A stretch of DNA of 64,000 nucleotides from Elusimicrobia bacterium RIFOXYA2_FULL_47_53 (GTDB lineage Bacteria; Elusimicrobiota; Endomicrobiia; Endomicrobiales; XYA2-FULL-47-53): the NCBI GenBank assembly GCA_001800315.1, contig MGVE01000010.1, positions 25,789 through 89,788 of the forward strand, in the 5' to 3' direction. Made by a program: the position numbers and the translations under genes. Position 1 is the first letter of the stretch, and every line of letters begins with the position of its first letter. Shown here one piece after another: positions 33,801-42,105 of the stretch. The notes beneath the pieces are model-generated. The model made no database searches, had not been told where the DNA came from, and worked only from the letters and a program-made list of their open reading frames with translations.

Positions 33801-34889
33801 TTATTGTTTAAGAATTGACAAACTCGTGAATATTTCCTTAACTAAAGCCATTTCACCAGTATCACTACTTAAAACTTTACTATGTATTGCATCAGCATCT
33901 GTTCGCGCCATTTCATTTAAGGTTTCTATAGCTATCTTATCAGCCTTGTCAATATTGATTGCACTAAATTGTTCTGGTGATTTATTTGTTTGTTCCAAGC
34001 GGACAAACCGTGTCGGCAATTTTAATTTATTTAACGAAGAACAAAGGAATCGTGATGCATTGGAATAGCCGAATGACTGAGAAGAAAGCGACATTTCAAC
34101 AATATTCACACCGGCACGCCAATTAAAAAGTCCCCAATTGGGATTTTTTACTGAATATGGATCACCCGATGGCTGATCACATGTCCCTACGGATAAAATA
34201 TCTAACTGAGTATCTTCTAAATCTATCATCCCTATTGCTTCTATAATCCCAATCAATGATGGGTTATTCGCCCAGAGCCCTCCATCGACAAAATTATCTT
34301 GAATAGATTTATTATCAGGATTGGTAAACTGGGCAATAGGAAAAAGAATGGGGGCCGCAGCAGATGCCATACAAACATCAACTAAAGAGTAATTATCATC
34401 CCTGTGTTTACCTGGATTGTGTGGTGTCTTAAAAACCCAAGCTTTATAATTTGAGGCATTAACACTAGGAACACATAAAGCTATATTTCTTTTTTCATAA
34501 AGTTGTTTGATTGTCATGGTTCCAAATACTGATTGCAAAGCATTTTTAAGTTGTAATACATTTGATGCAGGTTTCTTAATGTATTTACTTGCCCAAACCA
34601 AGAATTTAATAAGCTGTTTTTGTGAAGGCATTGGATCTACAAATATCTTTTCCCCATTATCTATATATAAAGACTGAATCCTATTTATAGGAATTCCGGC
34701 AGCCAACCCACATGTCAGTATTGCTCCTGTACTTGTTCCACAAATAAGATCAAATGCTTTGCCTATATCGGGGATATCCTTAGAAAAACATGCATCGAAT
34801 CTGTAGGCAAGAGTAGACAACAAGGTAGCAGTATAGAGGCCCCGCATCCCACCGCCATCAATACATAACACTCTAAATGTATTTTTCAT
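33801..34889 (-). CDS. CapV-type patatin-like phospholipase, CBASS effector
   Basis: A 362-residue patatin. The oxyanion loop is DGGGMRG (11-17), the nucleophile is S53 in the GTSTG elbow, and the catalytic aspartate is D202 in VDGGLWANNP. The layout and length match CapV, the phospholipase that a CBASS cyclic nucleotide activates so that it degrades the cell's own membrane. It is directly followed by the CD-NTase and preceded 17 bases upstream by a small helix-turn-helix-like gene. On its own a patatin could have another role, but the pairing makes CBASS the best reading. Confidence 0.88.
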   Translation of the reverse strand: MKNTFRVLCIDGGGMRGLYTATLLSTLAYRFDACFSKDIPDIGKAFDLICGTSTGAILTCGLAAGIPINRIQSLYIDNGEKIFVDPMPSQKQLIKFLVWASKYIKKPASNVLQLKNALQSVFGTMTIKQLYEKRNIALCVPSVNASNYKAWVFKTPHNPGKHRDDNYSLVDVCMASAAAPILFPIAQFTNPDNKSIQDNFVDGGLWANNPSLIGIIEAIGMIDLEDTQLDILSVGTCDQPSGDPYSVKNPNWGLFNWRAGVNIVEMSLSSQSFGYSNASRFLCSSLNKLKLPTRFVRLEQTNKSPEQFSAINIDKADKIAIETLNEMARTDADAIHSKVLSSDTGEMALVKEIFTSLSILKQ

Positions 34890-34905
34890 AGATAAATGCT
34901 CTAGA

Positions 34906-35112
34906 CTACTTACTTTTCCTATTATAAGGCGATTTATTATGGGGATTTAAAGAGATTCCTTCTTGGCTATCTTTAGTATATATCGAATCTGGAGTACGTC
35001 CTAATTTTAAACCAATCACTCTTGTTGGCGTGTTCCCCTTAGCCAACTGTTTTATCTGTGTCACTTCTTTTTGAGTCCAGGCTTTGCCAGTGTTCCGGTT
35101 GTACATTGCCAT
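34906..35112 (-). CDS. Small SANT/Myb-like helix-turn-helix protein
   Basis: A 68-residue protein. The ATG at 35112 has a strong AAGGAGG site; the longer reading frame from 35196 overlaps the upstream gene and is rejected. Residues 10-40 (KAWTQKEVTQIKQLAKGNTP, then TRVIGLKLGRTPDSIYTK) look like a SANT/Myb or GcrA-type helix-turn-helix with its tryptophan. The C-terminus SPYNRKSK is shared by a widespread small family. It is probably nucleic-acid-binding. Its place between a lexA-like gene and capV suggests a regulatory or accessory role in the CBASS operon, but relatives are common elsewhere. Confidence 0.78.
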   Translation of the reverse strand: MAMYNRNTGKAWTQKEVTQIKQLAKGNTPTRVIGLKLGRTPDSIYTKDSQEGISLNPHNKSPYNRKSK

Positions 35113-35132
35113 AACAGCCTCCTTGCAATAGA

Positions 35133-35468
35133 TTATTTCAAAAGCGAAACTACGCCTTTTGCAAATTGGAACGATTTGAGCGCCGCATCGACCCATTTTG
35201 TACTATCTCTAACGGCTTCTTTTAAATCTGATACTGATTTAACGGCATCAGCCTGGGAAAATGTATTTTTAGATGCCTTACTAAACGCAGATGCAATATC
35301 CGACAATTGCGGTCCTTTAATACCCATAAATCCTTGAACTTGGCTTTCAAGTAACTCGATTTGATTATTCTGAATAGCAATCAACTGAACTACATTTTTC
35401 ACTAATTCTTGCACATCTTCTGGCATTTTCTGTAAAGAATCTTTCAATTTCTGAACATCAGTGTCCAT
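35133..35468 (-). CDS. Unknown helical protein in the lexA-CBASS operon
   Basis: A 111-residue, entirely helical protein. Residues 5-45 form a likely coiled coil (KLKDSLQKMPEDVQELVKNV then QLIAIQNNQIELLESQVQGF), and the C-terminal half is rich in alanine, serine and lysine. There is no signal peptide or membrane segment. I do not recognise a family. It lies 11 bases after the lipoprotein gene and 20 bases before the small helix-turn-helix gene in the same direction, so it is part of the operon. Confidence 0.72.
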   Translation of the reverse strand: MDTDVQKLKDSLQKMPEDVQELVKNVVQLIAIQNNQIELLESQVQGFMGIKGPQLSDIASAFSKASKNTFSQADAVKSVSDLKEAVRDSTKWVDAALKSFQFAKGVVSLLK

Positions 35469-35479
35469 AATATAACCCC

Positions 35480-36004
35480 TTATTGAAACATAGATAAAAG
35501 CTCTTGGAGTCTTTTGGATTTATTAGGATCCATTTTCAAGACACTAAGAGCCTTCATTTGCAAATTGGAATCTTTCAGCTTATCAACAAAATCATCTGTT
35601 AGTTTACTTTTTTCAGTAAAATCTTTATATGCCTCTAAATGGATTTTTGCTATATCAGACTGCTCTTTAATGGTGGACATAAGTTCCTGCAAGAGCGTAA
35701 GCATTTCTTTTTTCTCCGCTAATAAATCTCTCGTATAAAATTCTAAATCGATTTTGGCTTCTGGAGTCAGCTTATAGTCGGACCCAGCAAGTTCATTCTG
35801 TTTTTTAACCTTCATTTGCTGAATTTTAAAATCCAAATATGCGCTAAGCACGGGCAAATAAGTGTCGCTTAAAATTTGCATGTTTTTAGACATATCCGTA
35901 AGATTTTCTTCATTCTGGCTATTTATTGGCCTTAAAATCTTTGGATTCATGCATCCGGTACAAGCCAAGCATCCCAATACCATAATGACAATAAAAGACT
36001 TCAT
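35480..36004 (-). CDS. Unknown helical lipoprotein in the lexA-CBASS operon
   Basis: From the ATG at 36004 (AGAGGA site) the protein is 174 residues. The N-terminus MKSFIVIMVLGCLACTGC is a lipoprotein signal with candidate lipobox cysteines at VLGC or ACTGC. The rest is helical with a long predicted coiled coil (ILSDTYLPVLSAYLDFKIQQ through EKKEMLTLLQELMSTIKEQS). It would hang from a membrane into the periplasm. No family is recognised. It starts 10 bases after the lexA-like stop. A membrane-associated partner of a phospholipase-based defence system is a possible but unproven role. Confidence 0.72.
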   Translation of the reverse strand: MKSFIVIMVLGCLACTGCMNPKILRPINSQNEENLTDMSKNMQILSDTYLPVLSAYLDFKIQQMKVKKQNELAGSDYKLTPEAKIDLEFYTRDLLAEKKEMLTLLQELMSTIKEQSDIAKIHLEAYKDFTEKSKLTDDFVDKLKDSNLQMKALSVLKMDPNKSKRLQELLSMFQ

Positions 36005-36014
36005 CTTATCCTCT

Positions 36015-36635
36015 TTAATCATTAATTTTTACTACCCTTCTGACCACACCTTGTATACTAAAATCTTTTGAAATGACAATTGGCTTATACTTATCGTCCT
36101 TAGATTTCGGCAATAGTACAACATAGTCTTTTTGTGGTTTATAATATTTAACAGTGGCTTCATCATCGATAAGTGCAAGCACAATCTCACTCGGATTAGC
36201 AATTGATTGGCTTTCAATCAACAATAGATCATTATCATCTATTCCTGCATCATTCATGGATTCACCATGAGCTTTCAAGAAAAAATAGTTATTTGGCCTA
36301 TTTTTAATAAGCTCTTTTGAAACAGAAATGTATCCTTCTATATTCTCTACTGCGAGAAGCGGGGCTCCACAAGCAACCCTTCCAAGTAGTGGAATACTTA
36401 CTAATTCCTTTTCTTGTTTTCTACCGGTGTTAATACTTTTAATACCTTTTGCTTTTTCAACTTCCAAATACTTTTTCTCAGCCAGTACGTTAATAAACTG
36501 TTGAATAGAATTAACCGAAGAGTAACCCAAAGCATCTGCTAAATCCTTATAGCTGGGTATTTGGTTATTTACTCTCTGAAACTCTTTAACTGCATCTAAA
36601 ACTTTCTGTTGTTTTGATGTTAAATGTGTTTTCAT
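36015..36635 (-). CDS. LexA-family repressor with S24 self-cleavage domain
   Basis: From the ATG at 36635 the protein is 206 residues, the usual length of LexA. The N-terminal winged helix is HLTSKQQKVLDAVKEFQRVN...YKDLADALGYSSVNSIQQFI. The cleavage site is in GRVACGAP, so cleavage would fall between Cys and Gly, a known variant of Ala-Gly. The catalytic serine is in HGESMNDAG and the lysine in DDEATVKYYKP. It should repress its own operon and be inactivated by RecA filament during DNA damage. It heads the genes leading to capV and the CD-NTase. It may be the cell's main LexA or a dedicated copy; the window cannot tell. Confidence 0.92.
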   Translation of the reverse strand: MKTHLTSKQQKVLDAVKEFQRVNNQIPSYKDLADALGYSSVNSIQQFINVLAEKKYLEVEKAKGIKSINTGRKQEKELVSIPLLGRVACGAPLLAVENIEGYISVSKELIKNRPNNYFFLKAHGESMNDAGIDDNDLLLIESQSIANPSEIVLALIDDEATVKYYKPQKDYVVLLPKSKDDKYKPIVISKDFSIQGVVRRVVKIND

Positions 36636-36642
36636 ACATAGT

Positions 36643-36671
36643 ATTATACATATTGCATGTATGGAAGTCAA
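36643..36671 (-). promoter_or_regulatory. Promoter with LexA-type palindrome, lexA-CBASS operon
   Basis: On the minus strand TTGACT (36666-36671) and TATAAT (36643-36648) are 17 bases apart. The palindrome ATACAT-N5-ATGTAT at 36646-36662 fills the spacer and touches the -10. The start codon follows 8 bases after the -10, so the transcript would be nearly leaderless. Confidence 0.8.
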
Positions 36672-36690
36672 GCGAGCGACATGCTTGGGA

Positions 36691-37812
36691 TTAGTTTAGC
36701 AGAGAGGGGTTGTTTTTGATAATTTCTTTTCTAATTTTACTATAAAACATTCTTGTAGTAATAGCATGTAGTTCATCATGTTTTAAAGGCAATGAAAGAT
36801 ATTTTCTTGACAATAATAAATATTGCACATCACTCTGGGATGTGGTATTATTTATCAATGGAATCATATCGAATATTTTTAAATATATTGAAAACAACCT
36901 TTCTAAATAGTTCTTGCATACCAAATTGAGTTTTTCCTTTGCAATATTATTTATTTCATTTTGCAGATGGGATAAGTGTTGCAAGGGATTATTTGAATAA
37001 TATTCTACAATTTTTATTGCTTTTAAATAGAATTTCAACAACATCTCCCTACTAACTATTTTATCAGAATCTATAGGGAATGAGCTGTCTGTGTAATAAC
37101 GAACAGGCCCTTTGACACCTTTCCCAATAAGAAAATCATCGTTACCCCAATCCTTGCTTTGAGTCATCATAACTGATTTAAAACGACTTTTTATTCTATC
37201 ATGCCATTTACTATCACCGTTCACGCGTCTATTAACAGCCCAGAGTAGTAAGTCCGTACATTGTACGCCGGGATTATTTTTTTTCACAATACTATATTCG
37301 ATCTTAGGAAAGTATACAGGAAGCATTGGAAGATTATAAATACTGGATAAAAGTTCTTTTTCTAATTCTTTATGATTATTTTCCAAAATACTCATTGTTA
37401 GTCCTGGTCTGTGTTCTATAAAAAACTTTGCATTGTCTCTTGTGTGCATAGCGCTCAGTGTTGAGTTTATTAATGACACTGCATAATAATCTCGATTTAT
37501 TAAATTTTTAGATTTTTTAGCTATATCATGAAATTCACTTACAAATTCCGCATTTATATTCTTATTAATTTCGGTTAAAAGATGAGAATGCGCATTCTTA
37601 CTGTCTTCGGAAGCATGAAACCAACCCCGACTAATCGTTCTTTTATCTAACTTATTTTCTGGCGGCTTGTGAATATCGGGGTCCTTTTTTAAATTTTCTA
37701 TCGCAATATTTATGATCTCATCTTTGATTTCCTCGTCACTTATCAACATACCTGCACCAACACACGGATTGGGTTCTGCAAAAGTACTTTCATCCACATA
37801 AACATATCTCAT
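36691..37812 (-). CDS. DUF3800 protein, long form
   Basis: A 373-residue protein with the DUF3800 signature YVYVDES at the N-terminus and VQCTDLLLWAVNRRVNG at about 205-221, plus SRGWFHASED in between. A C-terminal helical extension (about 265-373) is not part of the core domain. Its predicted fold is RNase H-like, but its activity is unknown. It lies directly upstream of the lexA-type promoter, with its stop 20 bases before the -35, and has its own promoter region at 37813-38061. It could belong to the same defence locus. Confidence 0.8.
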   Translation of the reverse strand: MRYVYVDESTFAEPNPCVGAGMLISDEEIKDEIINIAIENLKKDPDIHKPPENKLDKRTISRGWFHASEDSKNAHSHLLTEINKNINAEFVSEFHDIAKKSKNLINRDYYAVSLINSTLSAMHTRDNAKFFIEHRPGLTMSILENNHKELEKELLSSIYNLPMLPVYFPKIEYSIVKKNNPGVQCTDLLLWAVNRRVNGDSKWHDRIKSRFKSVMMTQSKDWGNDDFLIGKGVKGPVRYYTDSSFPIDSDKIVSREMLLKFYLKAIKIVEYYSNNPLQHLSHLQNEINNIAKEKLNLVCKNYLERLFSIYLKIFDMIPLINNTTSQSDVQYLLLSRKYLSLPLKHDELHAITTRMFYSKIRKEIIKNNPSLLN

Positions 37813-38061
37813 ATTATTGTATTATAGGCATGACATTTCACTGTTTGACACTATTTAGATTTTGCAATATCAAATCGAACGATAGTATTTAATATTTCAG
37901 CTGTCTGGATGATATATTTGAGTGTAAATCCTTTTTGCGGAATTTCAATGAAATATATCTGAGCAATGAAAATGGTTCTCAATTTGGCAGACAGGCTATA
38001 TATTTTTAAGGTGCCTATTCCGACAAATATCCCCTGCTTCTATGCACGAGCTCAATTCAAA

Positions 38062-38541
38062 TTATTTATTTAACTCCAGTGTCACCCTGATCTTGCTTTT
38101 ATGCTCAAGAATCACCTTGCCGCCGGCTTGATCAATAGCAACAATCATTGAATCATCTATTAAATCGCCCTCTTTGAGCAGCAAGGATTTATTCCCCTGC
38201 CTCTTATTTTGAATAAAGGCAACTGATTGTTTACCGTCATCAACAAAGCCGGTCAAGACAAGAGAATTCAAAATCTGGTTCTTAATAGTTTCCTGCCTTT
38301 GGCTTTCTTCCTGTTGCCTGAGTTCCGCCATTCGTTGCTCCTGTTCACTTTTCCGCTGCTCTTCTTCGCGTTTTCTGTCTTTCTCAATATCATCCAAAGA
38401 TTTCACTGAATTTCTCCAAAGCGGAAAAAAGATATTCCGCTTTGAAATTTCCGCATAACTTAAAGAGTTCATGCCGGACACATCAGCAACGAAAAATATA
38501 CAAACGCACAAAATAATCACACCCGGAAATTTTCGGATCAT
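38062..38541 (-). CDS. gspC: Type II secretion GspC/PilP-like protein
   Basis: From the ATG at 38541, which overlaps the gspM stop (ATGA), the protein is 159 residues. An N-terminal membrane helix is followed by a long charged coiled coil (residues about 50-85, KDRKREEEQRKSEQEQRMAE) and a PilP/GspC-HR beta domain (LNSLVLTGFVDDGKQSVAFI...KSLLLKEGDLIDDSMIVAID). There is no PDZ domain. It should link the inner-membrane platform to the secretin. Last gene of the operon. Confidence 0.78.
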   Translation of the reverse strand: MIRKFPGVIILCVCIFFVADVSGMNSLSYAEISKRNIFFPLWRNSVKSLDDIEKDRKREEEQRKSEQEQRMAELRQQEESQRQETIKNQILNSLVLTGFVDDGKQSVAFIQNKRQGNKSLLLKEGDLIDDSMIVAIDQAGGKVILEHKSKIRVTLELNK

Positions 38542-39047
38542 ACTTTGGCTACCCATAAAAATGAAACTACTATACTACACCTCACCCTTGAGGGATTAGC
38601 CTCGTCACCGGATATGCTTAGCTTCTGAATTTGATATGGCAGTCCGCTTGAACTTAACTTATGCATAAAACCTACTAAACTGTTTAGCGATGTTGTAATA
38701 TCCAACTGAAGGGATATCTCCGCGCCATGATCTCCGTTTATTATTTCCAAAGGTCGGAGTGATGAAATTTCGTTTATCCCTGTTTCCCTGCAAAGACGAC
38801 CTATATTAGCTGTCACGCCAAGCTGTTGTTCGTTAGGATTTTTTCTGAATTTATCCCCTGAAAATATGCCGTTATATTTTTCAATAATTTCATTTTTTCG
38901 CTCAAGAAGATCTGCCGATTTGAACAGGTTTACCAATGATGACTGGCGCGAAAGCAGAGGTTCTGCAATGTAAATATATCCCAAGGATGCGATAATTACA
39001 CCCGCCGCTAAATATAATATCTTCAACTCTCTTTTAGATAGCGCCAC
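38538..39047 (-). CDS. gspM: Type II secretion GspM/PilO-like protein
   Basis: A 169-residue bitopic protein: short cytoplasmic start, one helix (about 9-28), a coiled coil and a C-terminal ferredoxin-like PilO/GspM domain (ISLQLDITTSLNSLVGFMHKL, then LSISGDEANPSRVRCSIVVS). It partners with GspL in the inner-membrane platform. It overlaps gspL by 14 bases and gspC by 4. Confidence 0.85.
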   Translation of the reverse strand: MALSKRELKILYLAAGVIIASLGYIYIAEPLLSRQSSLVNLFKSADLLERKNEIIEKYNGIFSGDKFRKNPNEQQLGVTANIGRLCRETGINEISSLRPLEIINGDHGAEISLQLDITTSLNSLVGFMHKLSSSGLPYQIQKLSISGDEANPSRVRCSIVVSFLWVAKV

Positions 39048-40491
39048 TTTTTGATTTTCCTTTTCCTATCGCCAGGCCGCATTCAATTTCAAAATCAACC
39101 AGGTTTTTATCATCAAACTTCGCGGCTCTGGCGCCCTTGCTGTTGACTCCCGAAAACAACTTTGATTTAGACAGCAGTTCGGCTGTTTTCGCTGTAGCAT
39201 CAAATGAATTTGTTCTGCATTTTAGTATCAACATTTTTTGTTCGTAATCATAAACAAGCTGTGTGACATATACATTACCAGGTATAAGAGCATTTAATTC
39301 CTGTAACATTACTAACGAAAAATCGGAATTATCGGAATATTGCTCTATTAATTTCAAAACAGCTTCTTTTTGTCCGAGCTCGGCAATCTCACCGCCTGAC
39401 TCATTAACCAAATGTTTTATCCTTCTGCCTTCTGCCAGGCTGGCCCGGTTCTTATATATATATCCGCCTGACAAGACCACAGCTGCTAAAACACATAAAG
39501 AAATCGCTTTAACTACCGTCCTTACATATTTTTTGCGTCCTATTCCCGATATTGCCTCGGGAGACATCAGATTTTGGCTTTTATCACAAAGAAGTAACGC
39601 GCCAAGCAAACGAGCAATAGACTCACCTGCAACTTTGCTATTTGCGCCGGCTAAATCCACTCTGCCGTCAGGAATAAATGCATTGCTTATTTCTGCTCCG
39701 GGAATCATTCTCCCGACAGCACCGGACACGCCGAATTTGTCAAACCCTGCCACAAATGCTTTTTTTATTATCTGATCTCTATATGACGCGTGGAATGATG
39801 AAAAGGACTTTCCCATTTCATCAGCCACTGTTTTTAGGGTATCCGAACTCTCATTTTTTATTGCCATTCCGCGGCTCAACGAAAGTTTACCCTCAACAAA
39901 AAATTCCATTTCCCAGTAGTCATCATCCAGATCAATGACACTATAATTCCCCATTCCCGGGATTTCAATATATCGCATCAGTTCACTTAAAGCCATTGTT
40001 GCGGCAACTATTTTACGGGGAAACAGGCCGGCTTCATTAATCGTCTCCGTGAGTTTGTTTACAACCTGCTTTTTCACAGCATACATCATTATTTCGCTCA
40101 GGCCTTCCTTGCCGGGTTCGCTGATCCAGGAAAAATCAATTATTGCTTCTTCGGAAGAAAAGGGCAGATGCTTCTGCGCCTCAAAATACAGCATATCCCT
40201 GATTTCTTCGTCTTTGCATTTCGGCAAAGCGACTCTTCGGGCAAAAACTTGGTATTTTGGCAGTATTACCATTAAATACGAATTGTCAATCTTGTGCTTC
40301 GCGGAGAGCGCAATAACAGCGCTTTTAACCGCTTCTCCGTACTGCCGGCCATCATCCTGCCCCCCCTGTTTATCCAAAGGCAAATCCTCGTATGCCAAAA
40401 CCTTTAGGATATCGTTTTCTACAACACCTTTCAGGTAACGGATCGCGTTTTTATGCGGTTCTAACACCGAAATTATTTTATTTTTTGCCAT
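39034..40491 (-). CDS. gspL: Type II secretion GspL (PilM-PilN-like)
   Basis: A 485-residue protein. The cytoplasmic ~310 residues have a PilM/actin-like fold (KRVALPKCKDEEIRDMLYFEAQ-type region, VIDLDDDYWEMEFF). One transmembrane helix lies at about 329-348, then a periplasmic PilN/GspL domain with a coiled coil and LNALIPGNVYVTQLVYDYEQ. It therefore joins in one chain the roles that PilM and PilN share in type IV pili. It recruits the GspE ATPase. Confidence 0.88.
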   Translation of the reverse strand: MAKNKIISVLEPHKNAIRYLKGVVENDILKVLAYEDLPLDKQGGQDDGRQYGEAVKSAVIALSAKHKIDNSYLMVILPKYQVFARRVALPKCKDEEIRDMLYFEAQKHLPFSSEEAIIDFSWISEPGKEGLSEIMMYAVKKQVVNKLTETINEAGLFPRKIVAATMALSELMRYIEIPGMGNYSVIDLDDDYWEMEFFVEGKLSLSRGMAIKNESSDTLKTVADEMGKSFSSFHASYRDQIIKKAFVAGFDKFGVSGAVGRMIPGAEISNAFIPDGRVDLAGANSKVAGESIARLLGALLLCDKSQNLMSPEAISGIGRKKYVRTVVKAISLCVLAAVVLSGGYIYKNRASLAEGRRIKHLVNESGGEIAELGQKEAVLKLIEQYSDNSDFSLVMLQELNALIPGNVYVTQLVYDYEQKMLILKCRTNSFDATAKTAELLSKSKLFSGVNSKGARAAKFDDKNLVDFEIECGLAIGKGKSKSGAI

Positions 40492-40496
40492 AGATT

Positions 40497-41462
40497 CTAT
40501 AACTCTCGCCAGAATATTATTTTTACGGCACCGGCGCGCCTTTCCAGCATAGCTTCCACGCGTTTAACCACTTTGCCTATTTTCCCGGCTGAGCTGACCC
40601 TGAAAAACGAAGAATTTACCGTTACTAAACCATTTATGCGGTTAAAAACCTCATCACCCGCGACCGACCTGATTTCTTCAACGCTTTTAAACGGCTCATC
40701 GTCTCCGGTTCCTTCCAGCAAATCGTTCCCGCTTCTGTGCGCCACAATTGATTCAGCGGTTCTATTGTCTATGCCGGGCAATGCCTTTAACACATCCATC
40801 GGCGAGGTGTTAACATTTATCAACGCATCGGAATGTGCCGTCACAAACTTCATAAGTTCAGCGACTAATTGTTTATCGCTAAATCCTTTTATCAAATACA
40901 GCTCGTCCAAAGCGTCAATAGGCCTGTTTTTACAGTGATACGGCCGCTTCAGGCTCATATAATAACCGTCTTCGGCACCGTTTCTGCTCATTGCCGAGTC
41001 CGCGTCAACCCAATCCTTGAGAGAATCCGATAACTCCGAAATATTCGGAGCCAACGCTACAGGGGGCAGTTTCACAAGCACCGATAACGGTATTGAGTTG
41101 ATATTAACTTTACTTTCTTCGTCTTCCACAGACACATTCAAAACACCGTCGCCAAATGCCGCGTTATTGTAGCCGCCGTCATCGGACTTCCATTTTTCAC
41201 CCAGGCAATCAAATCCGTTGCCGTCCTGCAACAGATTATTTTCAACCGTGACAATGCCGGAATAAGCGATATTCAAGGCCTGCACTTCGCGCAAAGCATA
41301 AGCGGCTTTCCTAAGCTCAAGTTTTGCTATATATGCCCCGGCAAGGACTATGCTGGAAAGAATGGCGCTTATCCACAGCACTACAATTAGCGCCACGCCT
41401 TTGCTGCTATCCTTTTGTATTTGCCGAAAGCAAATCACTGGAATAAACCGGCACCTCAACAT
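40497..41462 (-). CDS. gspK: Type II secretion minor pseudopilin GspK
   Basis: A 321-residue protein, the largest pseudopilin. A prepilin-type helix begins SKGVALIVVLWISAILSSI with cleavage expected after the glycine; as usual in GspK, the residue at +5 is not the standard glutamate. The large insert has VNINSIPLSVLVKLP and helix-hairpin-like GIDNRTAESIVAHRSG. It caps the tip of the pseudopilus. It overlaps gspJ by 56 bases. Confidence 0.92.
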   Translation of the reverse strand: MLRCRFIPVICFRQIQKDSSKGVALIVVLWISAILSSIVLAGAYIAKLELRKAAYALREVQALNIAYSGIVTVENNLLQDGNGFDCLGEKWKSDDGGYNNAAFGDGVLNVSVEDEESKVNINSIPLSVLVKLPPVALAPNISELSDSLKDWVDADSAMSRNGAEDGYYMSLKRPYHCKNRPIDALDELYLIKGFSDKQLVAELMKFVTAHSDALINVNTSPMDVLKALPGIDNRTAESIVAHRSGNDLLEGTGDDEPFKSVEEIRSVAGDEVFNRINGLVTVNSSFFRVSSAGKIGKVVKRVEAMLERRAGAVKIIFWREL

Positions 41463-42105
41463 TTAGTGTTCGCTCCCGGCCAGAATCTCTGGACTCATAT
41501 ATTTTTAGTTTTATCCTCACGACCGCCGGCAGATTGCCGGCGCATAAATCTGAGCCGGGCGCTTTGCCGCTGTCCCACTCTTGACGCCATTTTTTACCGT
41601 CATAGTATTCCAGTTCCAATTCTTTTGCCAGAGGCGCGATTTCCTGTATTACAGGCTCTTGTTCCGAGGCGGCGATCCCGGCAAAACCCCGGTTAACTCT
41701 TACCAACCCGTCTTCATTCGTTCCGGGATCGCTGTCAATGTAATACTCAATTTCAGACAACCCTCCGTTCATAGATTGAGCCGGCGGAAGAAAAGATGTA
41801 AATATCACTTTGTCTGAGCCTCCAAAAGCGCCTGAGGTATGCCCCCCGCGAAAAACATATCTTCCCGGCTGCGGCTTAAAGGCGCATCTTAGATCGCGGG
41901 ATAATTGCCTCCACGAACTTCTAAAGTTTTCAATAGCATAATTTCTATCTTCCTGAATCCTGAATGCCCTTAAGCCGGCGCGGAAAACCATGTAAACTGA
42001 TGACATAATTATGGTAAAAACTGTCACGGCAACCAAGAGTTCTACAAGCGAGAAACCGCCTTCGCCGCGCCGGACGAATCTTGAATCACTTGAAAATTTA
42101 TTCAT
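41407..42105 (-). CDS. gspJ: Type II secretion minor pseudopilin GspJ
   Basis: A 232-residue pseudopilin. The prepilin cleavage site is GG|FSLVELLVAVTVFTIIM after a 17-residue leader. The globular domain has KVIFTSFLPPAQ and LSEIEYYID, as in GspJ. It forms the pseudopilus tip with GspI and GspK, and overlaps both neighbours. Confidence 0.93.
   Translation of the reverse strand: MNKFSSDSRFVRRGEGGFSLVELLVAVTVFTIIMSSVYMVFRAGLRAFRIQEDRNYAIENFRSSWRQLSRDLRCAFKPQPGRYVFRGGHTSGAFGGSDKVIFTSFLPPAQSMNGGLSEIEYYIDSDPGTNEDGLVRVNRGFAGIAASEQEPVIQEIAPLAKELELEYYDGKKWRQEWDSGKAPGSDLCAGNLPAVVRIKLKIYESRDSGRERTLNVEVPVYSSDLLSANTKG

Noticed and set aside
32401-34889. Type II CBASS with Cap2/Cap3
   Set aside because: No E1/E2-like or JAB-like gene lies in the operon; only effector and synthase are present.
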